Positions 1 through 11,500 of a DNA stretch of 64,000 nucleotides are shown piece by piece. This DNA comes from Symbiodinium natans. Lineage: Eukaryota; Sar; Dinophyceae; Suessiales; Symbiodiniaceae. The notes beneath the pieces are model-generated. The model did no database searches and had not been told where the DNA came from. It was given only the letters and a program-made list of their open reading frames with translations. Location: contig CAJNDS010000552.1 of NCBI GenBank assembly GCA_905221605.1, forward strand, positions 1 to 64,000. The letters run 5' to 3'. The first letter of the stretch is position 1, and each line of letters starts with the position of its first letter. The position numbers were made by a program, and so were the translations under genes.

Positions 1-205
1 CCCCCCAACCCTCCATCAAGTGAGGAGAGTTAGATGTCGGGTTTTGGGTTAACTGGACCTTGAGCTTGAAGCCTACTGGGAATGTATTGAGTGAACTTTG
101 TATTTTCTCAATGTTATGGGTTTCTTGGGTGGGTGGGGTTTTATTCCAACGCTTGACAAGCTGCTTGACTAGTAAATGCTCGGACTTGAGATGCTGAACC
201 TTAAA

Positions 206-233
206 CCCTAAACCCTAAACCCTAAACCCCCAA
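206..233 (+). repeat. Interstitial telomere-like repeat, CCCTAAA orientation
   Basis: About three CCCTAAA units, ending just before the acceptor of the first Mei2-like exon. A TTTAGGG counterpart lies downstream of the same exon at about 362-387. Confidence 0.9.
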
Positions 234-239
234 AAACAA

Positions 240-1581
240 AGCACGGCCGAGGTAATGGTCAAGAACGTACCAGTGAAGTGTGGCCAACGCCGGTTACTTC
301 GCCAATTCTTGGCAGCGGGCTTTCAGGGCAAGCTGGACCGCCCCACCATGGGGGGTTTTTGGGGGAGGGTTTAGGGTTTAGGGTTGTGTGGGTTGAGGGT
401 TTTGGGGAGCTCCTGTAGTAAGGATCACTATTTTGGGGGGGGGGGGGGGGGGCAGATTTCGCACCAGATTCACGCACCCCCTCTCCCCCCCTGTCGGTGG
501 TTCATGATGGGTTTAAGGTTCCCTCTGTGATTCATGGTCGCCCCCTAGGGCCTGAGTTCTAATCCTTTTCAGATCTCCATAATCTGGCGGACCGGGTCTA
601 ATGAAAACGGCAGAAGGGAGCACGATTCAAGACGATCGCAAGCCAAATGCGCACAGGCTTCAAGCCGAGACCCGCAACCCTAAACCCTGCACCCTAAACC
701 GTTCAGGACTTCATCTATCTACCCATGGACCCGCGCAGCCGGTCCAGCCGTGGCTTCGCCTTTGTGAACTTAACAAGCGTGGAGTCCGCGCATCAGTTTT
801 ACCGCACCCTGCAAGCAGTTGGTTGCGCAGTTGGTTGCACAGCCTGCCCAGTATCCTTCACTCCTCTAGGTTACCTAGTAGCAGAGTAGGTAACCTTTAA
901 CCTTTTTGGGGTATTAGAATCCATTTAGAATCCTAAAGGTTAACCTTTGGTTCCCCAAGGTTACTGGACAACTAAGTAGTTGCACAACATGTCTAGCATC
1001 CTTCACTCCTCCAGGTGAGGCTGTTCCACTGTAGGATGTGAGGTCAGGGTTGGATCGGGCAGGATCATGTTGAATCCCTGAAGCACGAAGGAATCCTTCT
1101 CAAAAGGCTGCCCCTCCCCCCCCCCCGGCCCCTCCTCCCACTTACCCGAGTCTTCCATAGCCCCTTGATGGAGCCGATGTGCGGAAAGCCGCCCACAGTG
1201 CACAGAGCTCCTATAGACCTGCTTTGCTGACAGGCACCTTTCATGGACGCTTCCTCAAGAATTACCCATCGGAAATTCCTTTGGAGGCCATCCCGCGCTG
1301 TTCAGGGGGCCTAGGGCCGAGGGTGTAACAGCTTCATTGTCTTACAGGTGAGGTGCTAAGATTGAGGGCTGAGGGTGCAGATGAGAGAAGCAGAGAAAGA
1401 GAGAAAGAGAGAGAGAGAGAGAGACTGTCAGAGAGACTTCCGCGAGTGTTTGTCCCAACGCTGGGATGCACGTCAATCTGCTACATCTTGTTGGCAGGTG
1501 GCGGTCGCAGAGATTCAAGGCTTTGACGCAAATGCAGAGCATTATCTGCTGGTCAAGGCACCATCACCCAGACCCCTATGA
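240..1581 (+). CDS. Mei2-like RNA-binding protein (RRM_2), multi-exon
   Basis: Four plus-strand exons rebuild a Mei2-like C-terminal RRM, a family that binds RNA. Exon 240-335 carries the first strand (VMVKNVP) and helix (LLRQFLAAGF); 707-810 carries the signature DFIYLPMD and the RNP1-like RGFAFVNL followed by AHQFY; 1235-1286 gives FHGRFLKNYPSEIP; 1498-1581 gives VAVAEIQGFDANAEHY. This order and spacing match the family closely. The 707 exon follows gttcag; the first junction looks like a GA donor (CTG|GACC), and the 810 and 1286 junctions look like GC donors. The introns hold telomere-type repeats at about 362-387. The TGA at 1579-1581 closes the last exon, but a further coding exon at 1638-1768 may be the true C terminus. 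The N-terminal part of the protein lies outside the window or was not found. Confidence 0.82.
840..1015. repeat. Insertion-like segment flanked by an imperfect direct repeat
   Basis: The words atccttcactcctctagg (850-867) and atccttcactcctccagg (998-1015) bracket about 130 bp that contains inverted copies of GTAACCTT/AAGGTTAC and AGGTTAACC. It sits in the third intron of the Mei2-like gene. It resembles the hairpin elements listed further on, but the termini are not clear enough to assign it. Confidence 0.4.
1390..1425. repeat. GA microsatellite
   Basis: Purine-only GA/GAAA repeat inside the intron before the last Mei2-like exon. The small ORFs over it are low complexity and are not called. 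Confidence 0.8.
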
Positions 1582-1637
1582 GAGCCCCCCGAATGTAAAC
1601 CCTAAACCCTAAAACCCTGAACCCCCACGAATGGCAG

Positions 1638-1768
1638 AAATGAGAGCTTGTGATGCCTGGTGGGCCCAGGCCAGCCGCAAGGGGAAGGGCCGGGATGTCT
1701 TTGGCTGCCCGACATTCTTGCGCCCCCTGCAGAGGCACTTGCCACTCGGGCTTAAAAGACCTCCCTGA
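1638..1768 (+). CDS. Probable C-terminal exon after the Mei2-like RRM
   Basis: After a CCCTAAA tract and an AG at 1636-1637 a frame runs to TGA at 1766-1768. It encodes CDAWWAQASRKGKGRD and then a CPTFLRPLQRHLP segment with good codon character. From memory, dinoflagellate Mei2-like proteins often end in a short tail containing PLFLRPL, so this may be the true last exon. However, I could not find a phase-compatible donor in the preceding exon. It could also be an alternative 3' exon. Confidence 0.45.
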
Positions 1769-2190
1769 GGCAACCGAGTCTGCTTTTTAAGAGTGTTTGC
1801 AAGTATGTTTAAGTGCGCAAAATCTGCGACAGTAATACCAAGGGTGAACCACCTACGAACATTGGAGGACGACGTGGACTCAGATGCGCCGATAGGGCTC
1901 CGACACATCACTTAGCTCGCAGCCTCAGTTCGCATGCCTACGTACGTAAACCGGTAATCGGTAATCTGTTCCCCGAAGGCAAAACCGCTTTAAGTTTGTG
2001 AGTATACCGATTCTCCCAGACAAAGGCATTAGGTTCAGGTCTGAACAGGGTTTAGGATTCTGGCTGAAGTTAAGTAAGGGTGCTTTTGGGAACCTGAACT
2101 ACAAGAAAGGCATTGCGATAGAAAGGGTTTAGGGCCCCAGATCCTAAGGCTTCCTTCGGAGAGGGTTCAGGGTTTAGGGGGTTACATCAG

Positions 2191-2910
2191 CGAGGAGCCC
2201 AAGCAGCCCAAGAGCAAGAGCTCAGAACGAGAAGAGGACCCACTGGACCATTGCATTCTTCTGAGGTTTTCAGGCTTTACAGGGTTCGCGGGCTTGCCAT
2301 TATTACAGGTTTTAGGGTTTAGGGTTTAGGGTTCAGGGCGCGTTTGAGTCTCGGTTGGCACTCTCCAATTCTCTGGTAGGTCCGGGGTGAAGCGTCTGGC
2401 ACATTCCACCTTTTTGTAATTGAAGGTTTGTTGAATTTGGGACGATACTGGTGTGACTACCCCATTGAGCTCCCTTCGCAGGCCAGCATCGCTGGCAGCC
2501 AAGACGGTCAAGAGTCGCCCTGGCAGCTGCGGGGTAGTCAGCAAGTACCTGCACAGCCCATGCCTCAAGCCGAACCAGGTATCCAACTATCCTGCGCTCT
2601 TCCTCTCCCAAACTCTCTGGGCAGCTACATGGTACAGCGATGTAGGTTTGTAATGGTGCTGTTGGGTTTTAATCCGGCATGTCACATCCGACAAATCCGA
2701 CACGTTCCAATGAACATTCTCTCTAACCCTTCGGTGCCTGCGGGTGCATGCGGAATTGTTCCGTGGGTTCAGGGCCTCGATTGCCATGGCCTAGGTACCC
2801 CATGAGGCAGACAGCCGTCCCTCAATTTGGACAGCCGCTCCCTCAGGCATCTTGATGCGGGGCCAATCGGTCAATAGGTGCCAGCCCGAAGCCCCTGCTT
2901 ACATCTCGTC

Positions 2911-2980
<70 letters not shown>

Positions 2981-3640
2981 ATGTTCGTCGTGAGATTGGT
3001 GACGCAAGCTCTAGAGATTGAACTGCAAGCGGAAGCCGGCCATGGCGTTGCCATAGCCTCACTGCTCTACATCGCGCTCCTTTGTTTTCGGTTACAGTAC
3101 CCTAAAGCAGGGCTGTAATTTCAGCTACGACCCAAGAGACGACCATGGAGAACTGCCTGAGATTCAACTGCTGCAATGCCTGCCCTTGTTGCCAAGGCCG
3201 CCGTATCTTCGGCACGAGTTGCCTGCAAGTGGAAGCCCGGTGAGGCACGACAGATCCATCATTGGTTCCCTTATTACCCCCCTCTATACTACCCGCCCCC
3301 CCCCCTCCTGTGGTGAAGGGTATTTAGGGTTAGTTGAGCCTAATTGAGGTTATTTGAGGGGGGAACCTGGTGGGGGGTAGGGGGGTAGTAGGGGGACCCA
3401 TGAAGCCATCTCCAGTCTTCAAAAGGCATAGGAACTTCCGAAATTGGTTATTGTCCTCTGGCCAAGATGACGACCATGAATCGATTCCCACAATGGTTGT
3501 GGAAAGAATGGCCAGCGCACAGGAAGCGTGTATTTCGTGGTAGAGTCAGCCGAAGTCTAATGATAACTTCTTCTTGTGATATGTCCCGCGAACACCTCAT
3601 TGCACAGCAAAATGACACAGGTCACGAGGATTCGTCATAA
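2191..3640 (+). CDS. Multi-exon protein of unknown function
   Basis: Exons: 2191-2265 (acidic and lysine-rich, SSEREEDPLDHCILL), 2482-2578 (ending CGVVSKYLHSPCLKPNQ before gtatcc), 3125-3239 (ends before gtgagg) and 3416-3640 (74 codons to TAA, including FPQWLWKEWPAHRKRVF). Exons 1 and 2 join in phase (AG+G), as do exons 3 and 4 (phase 0). I found no in-phase partner between 2578 and 3125, so an exon may be missing or the set may be two genes. The VVSKYLHSP stretch faintly recalls tubulin-tyrosine ligase-like proteins, but the diagnostic ATP-grasp residues are not visible, so no function is assigned. Confidence 0.5.
2911..2981. repeat. TAG/GTA trinucleotide microsatellite
   Basis: About 24 uninterrupted GTA units in the intron between the second and third exons of the 2191-3640 gene. 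On the minus strand it would encode polythreonine, which I treat as spurious. Confidence 0.95.
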
Positions 3641-3982
3641 TGTCGAGACCGCAAGTTCGATTCCGCATCTTATTTGTAATACTTTTCACCACCCGAGCAA
3701 CCATCGCCCAAGGCACCATCCGACTGGAACTGTGCATCATGATAGTTCATGTATGAAATCAATTGAGTTTGACGCTCTAGAAAATCCAGCAGTTGCAACT
3801 TAAAGCTTGGCAAATCGACGCATCCCTCCAATCCAGGCCTCCTGTCGGCCTGGCGCCCACAGCCGAGCAGCTCTTGGCGTTTCCACGTGTGCTGCCCCCC
3901 CAGGCCTGGAGGGATGGGACTTTAACATAATGAATTTAGCGGGGTTCAAGCACAGGCTGTTCCAAGCACGGGATGATGATGG

Positions 3983-4174
3983 TTGACAACAGTCAGCTCC
4001 TACGCTACTCGCAGTTTGCTGATCGGCAGGCGGCTGGCCTCAAAGCACATGACCCCGAACTGTGCGAACGGTGCGGTCATAGGACCACCCCTGCAAGGGG
4101 GCTTGCTGGGGATCGACGTCACAACATTTTTGTTCTTCGTGATCGTTGCAGTCGCTTTTACATTGAATCATTGA
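3983..4174 (+). CDS. Possible C-terminal exon with a hydrophobic tail
   Basis: A plus-strand frame ends at TAA 4172-4174 with the hydrophobic run TTFLFFVIVAVAFTLN preceded by GPPLQGGLLGID, which would be a C-terminal membrane anchor. An alternative overlapping frame (3973-4185) is open but looks less protein-like. No family is recognised. It is followed by about 200 bp of AT/G-rich sequence in which I see nothing else. Confidence 0.35.
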   Translation: MTTVSSYATRSLLIGRRLASKHMTPNCANGAVIGPPLQGGLLGIDVTTFLFFVIVAVAFTLNH

Positions 4175-4427
4175 GGAGTCCGTAGGGAAGCTAATCGCAT
4201 CCCCCTATTCTTAAAAAACGGACGGGGGGCTCCCCCACCCAATAGAAACTCGAAATGTGTTTTTAGTATTAGGGGGGCGTTTTTTATCCAAATGTCATGT
4301 TTGGGGTCCAAAGGGTTTAGGGTCTGGGGCCTAGGGTTTGGAGGGTTTCAGTAACTAATGACTCTAACCCTGAGTGCGTAGAGAGCTCCACTCAGGCGGC
4401 AGCACAGCAACCAACACACACACACAC

Positions 4428-7180
4428 ACACACACACACACTCAAGCAACCTTCCTGACAGCCAATACTGGTACCTCCGATCTGCGAGCCACATCAGCTT
4501 AGACAGGCTAAGCCTGCTGTCACTGAAGTACATCATGCTCCTGAATACCTCTGATGTTTCAAACTGGTGTTGACATTGCAATCTCCTGGGTGTCTTGGGG
4601 CATGAAGGTGAAATGACGATTTTGTACCAGACAGGCCAGACACAAGGAATGGCATGTGCAACCTTGATGAGATGATGCAAACATGAGGTAGGGTCCTGCC
4701 TCGCTGTACCAGACTCAGAGGAATGGTACAACACGAAATGAAGTGGACATGAACAATGAAGGTGAGGGCCCTGCCAGCTACTCTATACAGAGTCCAGGCA
4801 CAGACCAATGCAGGTACGTTTACCTGGGGTGTGGGGCGGAGCTTCGATGGGCAGAGCCACCCCCACACCCCCTCTGCCCCCCTGCGCAAAAGAAATGAGG
4901 TCGACGGTTGAAACCCTTGGCTACAGGGTTGGACACACACACGAAGCCAAGAAGGCCAAGTTGCCTAAAGGTTTTATTGCACCGCTAGGATGCCTTGGGC
5001 ACCTTTTACATCTGTGCCATGGACCCATGCGGCCCACTCTGCCGGCGCCTTAGGCGCACCCGCGGGACATGCACAACAGGACAAGCCAAAACTACCGCTT
5101 CCGACGACGGCGTTTTAAACGCACACGCTCGACGTCTGCACCTTTCGGAAAAAACGAATCCCGCTCACTGAGTTCTGATCGTCCTGTTGCCAGCTGTCGT
5201 AGCAAGAACTTCTTTTTTTCTGCCACTCACGCGGCTGCTGCTGTTGGGAGTTCCAGTTTTGTCCAGACCAAGACATGCTTGGAGAACAAAGGACGGGATC
5301 TACACCACTCGAAAAAAACGTCAACACCTGATGGCTGCAGGAGGGTAAGTCATAAAGACCTCTGATTTGCGCCTGAATACCACCGTACAACAAACAGCAA
5401 ACAGCAAACAGCATCAACGGCCCTGCGCATCATCCAAGTCTGCAGGATGGGTCCCTGCTTCGTCATGACGAAATCTGCAGGATACTGCACGGGCCACCCC
5501 GCCGCAGGCAGCACTCTGAAAGACGTAGGGACTAGCCCTGCACTGCCTGGAACACACTCAAGCAACCTTCCTGACAGCCAATACTGGTACCTCCGATCTG
5601 CGAGCCACATCAGCTTAGACAGGCTAAGCCTGCTGTCACTGAAGTACATCATGCTCCTGAATACCTCTGATGTTTCAAACTGGTGTTGACATTGCAATCT
5701 CCTGGGTGTCTTGGGGCATGAAGGTGAAATGACGATTTTGTACCAGACAGGCCAGACACAAGGAATGGCATGTGCAACCTTGATGAGATGATGCAAACAT
5801 GAGGTAGGGTCCTGCCTCGCTGTACCAGACTCAGAGGAATGGTGCAACACGAAATGAAGTGGACATGAATAATGAAGGTGAGGGCCCTGCCAGCTACTCT
5901 ATACAGAGTCCAGGCACAGACCAATGCAGGTACGTTTACCTGGGGTGTGGGGCGGAGCTTCGATGGGCAGAGCCACCCCCACACCCCCTCTGCCCCCCTG
6001 CACAAAAGAAATGAGGTCGACGGTTGAAACCCTTGGCTACAGGGTTGGACACACACACGAAGCCAAGAAGGCCAAGTTGCCTAAAGGTTTTATTGCACCG
6101 CTAGGATGCCTTGGGCACCTTTTACATCTGTGCCATGGACCCATGCGGCCCACTCTGCCGGCGCCTTAAGCGCACCCGCGGGACATGCACAACAGGACAA
6201 GCCAAAACTACCGCTTCCGACGACGGCGTTTTAAACGCACACGCTCGACGTCTGCACCTTTCGGAAAAAACGAATCCCGCTCACTGAGTTCTGATCGTCC
6301 TGTTGCCAGCTGTCGTAGCAAGAACTTCTTTTTTCTGCCACTCACGCGGCTGCTGCTGTTGGGAGTTCCAGTTTTGTCCAAACCAAGACATGCTTGGAGA
6401 ACAAAGGACGGGATCTACACTACTCGAAAAAAAACGTCAACACCTGATGGCTGCAGGAGGGTAAGTCATAAAGACCTCTGATTTGCGCCAGAATACCACC
6501 GTACAACAAACAGCAAACAGCAAACAGCATCAACGGCCCTGCGCATCATCCAAGTCAGCAGGATGGGTCCCTGCTTCGTCATGACGAAATCTGCAGGATA
6601 CTGCACGGGCCACCCCGCCGCAGGCAGCACTCTGAAAGACGTAGGGACTAGCCCTACACTGCCTGGAACACACTCAAGCAACCTTCCTAACAGCCAATAC
6701 TGGTACCTCCGATCTGCGAGCCACATCAGCTTAGACAGGCTAAGCCTGCTGTCACTGAAGTACATCATGCTCCTGAATACCTCTGATGTTTCAAACTGGT
6801 GTTGACATTGCAATCTCCTGGGTGTCTTGGGGCATGAAGGTGAAATGACGATTTTGTACCAGACAGGCCAGACACAAGGAATGGCATGTGCAACCTTGAT
6901 GAGATGATGCAAACATGAGGTAGGGTCCTGCCTCGCTGTACCAGACTCAGAGGAATGGTACAACACGAAATGAAGTGGACATGAACAATGAAGGTGAGGG
7001 CCCTGCCAGCTACTCTATACAGAGTCCAGGCACAGACCAATGCAGGTACGTTTACCTGGGGTGTGGGGCGGAGCTTCGATGGGCAAAGCCACCCCCACAC
7101 CCCCTCTGCCCCCCTGCGCAAAAGAAATGAGGTCGACGGTTGAAACCCTTGGCTACAGGGTTGGACACACACACACACAC
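4428..7180. repeat. 1,116-bp tandem repeat, about 2.5 copies
   Basis: The marker ctcaagcaaccttcc occurs at 4441, 5557 and 6673, exactly 1,116 bp apart, and whole units match base for base apart from scattered substitutions. Compensating homopolymer changes (one T lost, one A gained in the middle unit) keep the period. Copy 1 starts at a CA tract (4414-4440) and copy 3 stops at a CA tract (7165 on). Both sites correspond to short CA stretches inside the unit. Each unit is open for up to 166 codons on the minus strand (5350-5850, 6466-6966) and for two shorter plus-strand frames. I recognise no protein, rRNA, snRNA or spliced-leader sequence in it. Confidence 0.95.
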
Positions 7181-7254
7181 ACACGCACACACACACACAC
7201 ACACTCACACACTCACACACTCTCTCTCACTCACTCACTCACTCACTCACTCAC
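7165..7254. repeat. CA then TCAC microsatellite
   Basis: (CA)n merges into (TCAC)n at the right end of the 1,116-bp array. The next 150 bp to the LINE flank hold no feature I can support. Confidence 0.9.
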
Positions 7255-7399
7255 AGAGCGGGGAGAGAAGGGAGCTTCAGGATGTTGGTTGGTTTCAGGC
7301 TTTTGGGAGCCCTGAATCCCCCCCCTAATTCGGAATAGGGCTTAAAAGGCGGGGTCGGTTTCGGCAGGATTTTCCGGAAAGTGTCTTTGTTCTTGGGGG

Positions 7400-8536
7400 T
7401 ACGTTTAATACAAGTGGGATGTTGTTAACTTGCAGCAACACAGCAAAGTGAAGTACCTGTCTGGACGCAGCAACCTGCGATAATGCACTACTAAGAAGTA
7501 ATGGCTGTGCGAGCTTTTAGTCACGACCTTCAGGTGTAGCTTCGCATTCGTGGTGTAGCATTGACGTCCACAGCTGTGCGTGAATTTTGGCGCGAAGGCG
7601 TGAAGACCCGCTTGAGTTTCCGAGCGAAGACGCACAGGCGTGAAGACGCGGATCTTGAAAGGCAGACGCGAAGCGGCGAAGACACGAAGATGTCCACGGC
7701 GTCGGCGGCCATCAAGCAACAAATGGCGTCAGTCACCGGCATCGCCGGAAACCACGGTGTCGACTTTGTCAACGGCTGGCGCGGGTGATACGGACACTAG
7801 CCCAACCACCAGAGGGGCCCGTGGCATGTTGGATTACCTCTTGCAGTACAGCTGCTTTTGGCAACCACAGGGACGTCCATGCGTTCTTTGGGTGTAACAG
7901 GAAACAAACGTGCCCCAAGTGAGCGCCGAAGTGAAAAACTTGCGACGCAAGACTCAAGACACGCGGCTGGTCGCGTAAGCTGGCGAATCCTCCCAACTGT
8001 ACACAGGAGAAAATTCGTCCTGAAGCCCTTTGAAAGTGCAGAAGCACTCGCCAAATGCTCACATGAGCGCTGCAAGCTGCAGACAGCGTACTAGAGCTCA
8101 AAAGTGGACATTCGTGTACAGTTTGAAGTCCACAAGCTCATGCGGCCTGTCCGAGAAAAAGCAGACATCTCTTTCAACGCAAAGCGTGGGCAATGCAAAC
8201 ACGGCTGTATCGAGTCTCGAAACATATGTAGGAGAAGGACGGTCACCCAAAGCAACCCAAGCCACCAAACCTCCGTGACAAAACCAGGCGAAATCCTCAT
8301 GCACAGGGCAAACGTCAGTACGACGAGACAGGCCAGGTGCACTAGGAAACCAATTAAAGACCTCAGGCGGCACGGCAGTGAGTGATTCTGTCCCGCGGGT
8401 GCACGGAGTGCAAGAACCACTAAAACAGAAAAACCCAAAACCGAAAGCCCAGCGGTGCATTGAAATCGCGGGAGAGAGCTGAGAGCCAAAAGCAGGGTCA
8501 GCCGCACGGCAAGGAAGTGTAAGCTGACAAGAAACT
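7400..8536 (-). other. Probable 3' flank/UTR of the LINE
   Basis: About 1.1 kb lies downstream of the LINE's RT/RNase H stop on the minus strand. It is GC-rich and free of telomere repeats, like the element. It contains only overlapping small ORFs, and no poly(A), tandem tail or target duplication was seen by eye. The true 3' end of the insertion is unresolved. Confidence 0.4.
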
Positions 8537-11500
8537 TCAGCCCACACCCACCACATCAGCAACCCCCGGGCGGAGATCCTCAGCATCTTTTCTGGAGGCA
8601 GCTGGCGGGTTGGCATTGGCGGAACACTTGGACTCTAGAAGGAAATCCCTATAGGTCTCACTTGCTTTAGCCGAATTGCAAATGGCCTTCGCAGACCAAG
8701 CACGGGCGGTAGCAAGCTCCTTGTGCCAGGCAGCGCGCAGAGATCTAGTCCATCTGCGTTTCTGGGCAGCACCGGCCTGTTCATCGGCAATCTTGTTCAA
8801 GTTCCTGCACAAGGCGGCATCATAACCCCAATTTGGGGACCATTTGTCATGCCGGTCGTGTGCAGGGACCCACATAAAGCGAGTGGTGAGGCCAGACTCC
8901 TTAGCGGCGAGGAAGTTTTTGGCAATTTCTTCAAAGAGAAGCGGAAGGGCACTCCGCAAAGGACTTTCGATGGCGCGTAGAGCACTCTGGCAATCCACCA
9001 GCACAGTGACATTGCCAGCAACTTTGCCCACAATGGCAGCAAGAGCACTGGCAAGCACTTGGAGGGCACAAGCCTCGGAACGAAAAGCAGATTGGTCTTC
9101 ATCATCGTTTCCAGAGGCGTGAGAGTGGATTCCTGTGCCCGCACGGATAACGATTGCATATCCGCCAACGTCCTCGAACGAGGAGCCATCGGTCGCAACA
9201 AGGATCTCGTCAGTGGTTGTGAGGGCACTGTAGAGGTCAGCAGCAACCTCGTCACGGAAAACATCCGCGTTTGGACCGGAAGGGGCAGGCGGGAAAGGCT
9301 TCAGAGGGGGAGCAAAAAGCCTCTCGCTGGCACGGTCGGTTGGGGGCGGGAGCCCCTGTCTAAGAGAAGCAGTGACAGGGCAAGTCCAAGTGAGGTGCGG
9401 GCGTGATGGGAATTTGCTGCCACAAGCACAAGAAGCAGCAGGGTCCTCTGGAGTGACAGTACGACACTTAACAGGGTTATGATACCAAAAGCTACCCCCC
9501 GATGCAGCGGCGGCACGTTTTTGGGCCAAGGTCCCCAAGCCGAAGAAAGCAGCCCGGTGAGCAGCAAAGTCGAAGGAGTGGCCTGTAGCGGGCGCAGGGA
9601 GGTCCAGACCACGAGCACAAGCCTCCTCGTCACGATGACCCCGCCGTTGGACCCGACGACACTGATACACGCCATCATCACGAAAAGCAGCGGTTAGCCA
9701 CGACTTCAGGACGCTTATGTTAGAGAATCCAAACTTGAAAACACGCACACCATTAGCGTCGCACCGCGTGATCCCGCTACCCCCGGGCAGAATGGACCAC
9801 CCCAAGCGATGTACAGCGTCGCGAGCAACAGGCATGACGTCAGGCCAGGTAACGAAAGCCTCATCAAGTGGAAGGTCATCGTACCAAGAGGGCCGTCTGA
9901 CGGCGAATCGGTTTGCTACTTGCAACGCTGCAAAATCACAGGCAAACTGAGGGGACGACTCCCAGCCCAGGATCTCGTGCATAAGGAAGAAAGGGACTTC
10001 CTGTTTGAAAGCGCCACGGAAGAGAGCAGAGATCTCGTGTTGGATAGACCGAAGAATTTGTGGCTCAGGCATAGCCACACCGGCACACCACGTGAAGCAC
10101 GAAAAGGCCATGCTGCGAATGAGAATGACTTTGCGGTGCAAGGAGATAGGAAGACACTTGAGGAACCTCACACGGAAAAGGACCTTGTCGAGGATGAGTT
10201 TGAGTGGTCTACCTTCAAGGGCCTCGACATCCAACGCAATGCCTAAGAAGTCAAGACGAGCAAGCTCTTGGTACCCACGTGCCTGAGCAAGGCCCCCCAG
10301 TCGGCCCTGTCCGGGTACAGTGACGTAGGCACATTTATCGCGCTCACAACGCAATTTGAAAGTGCTATCAAAATGGTCGGAGCGCGCAAGAGCGATTGCA
10401 GTGCTTTCAACGGGGCACGAAGCTTCTGGACGCGGCCAAAGAAGCCGGTCGTCGATGAAAATGAAACCACGGACATCGCGGGACAAAGAGTGGTGGCTCC
10501 AGGCATGGCCGACCGCTAGAGCGACTAATGGGGAAAAGGGGCACCCCTGTACGAAACCCCGAGAGACCCCGACCCAACCCCCAGCCACAAAGCGCCCAAC
10601 TTTGAAGAGGCGGGTTGGACAGCGATAGAAACTTTTCAGGACGTGGGTTAGGGCATGAGGAGCTCCTAAATGGGCTAACACAGGGAGGACTGCGGGTAAA
10701 GAAAGGTGATCAAAGAAGTTTTTGAGGTCCTGTTGGATAAATTCTTTGGCGCCCTTTAAAATCGCCGCAGTGATGCGTAAGTGCGCGTCGGCGCACGAGG
10801 TGCCCGGGGCGCCTCCAAAGGCCAACGGCGTGATCCACTGATGAATCCAAGGCCTCAGCTTGCCTACGATGGCACGTGCGCCGATGCGCCACACGATCGG
10901 GCAAAGGCCCAACGGTCTTGTGTTGACCACCTTTTTAGGGATGAGAGCAACTAGCGCGCGAGACCACGTGAGAGGTACTGGAGCGCCAGCAATAATGCTG
11001 TTCCAGATTTGGGCTAAATTAGCCCACCAGTTGAGAGGCAAGCGGGCAAGGTCGTCGGCGCTCCAGCTATCATGGCCCGGAGCCTTGCCAGACATGTGCT
11101 TAGCTTGCCGAACTAAGTCCTGGGGCTCAAGGGTAAGCATGATTTCAGAGGCAGGGCACGCCGGTACATCCTTCAAGATGTCATTGATGTCATCCAGCCT
11201 GACAGGGTCATCTTCAGGATACGTCCACAATTTCTCCCACTTGGGGCCGTGCTCTTTCAGCACAGAAATCGGGTGAATGGCAGTTGCGACGTCCGTGACA
11301 GGCAGGGGCCTGGCTTGGAGTTCCAAAGCGAGATCCGCACGTCGACGAAGCCAAGCGACTTGCTTGTTCGGGGATTCTTGGACCATGCATTTCCAACGGA
11401 AGATGCGGGCTTCCTTTTCAGAGGTCACGTAGCTATCATATAGGTCCTGCACACATTGAGCAAAGTGCTCAAGCTGGGCCAAAGGCATGTGAGGCAACTC

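Noticed and set aside
2871-3062. Polythreonine ORF
   Set aside because: Microsatellite translation only.
3620-3690. tRNA-like B box (aagttcgattcc)
   Set aside because: The bases on either side of the loop cannot form a T-stem, and no matching acceptor or D-arm is present; it also overlaps the end of a coding exon.
8091-8616. ORFs of 138 and 172 codons downstream of the RT stop
   Set aside because: They overlap each other in different frames, partly shadow the RT C terminus, and show no domain.
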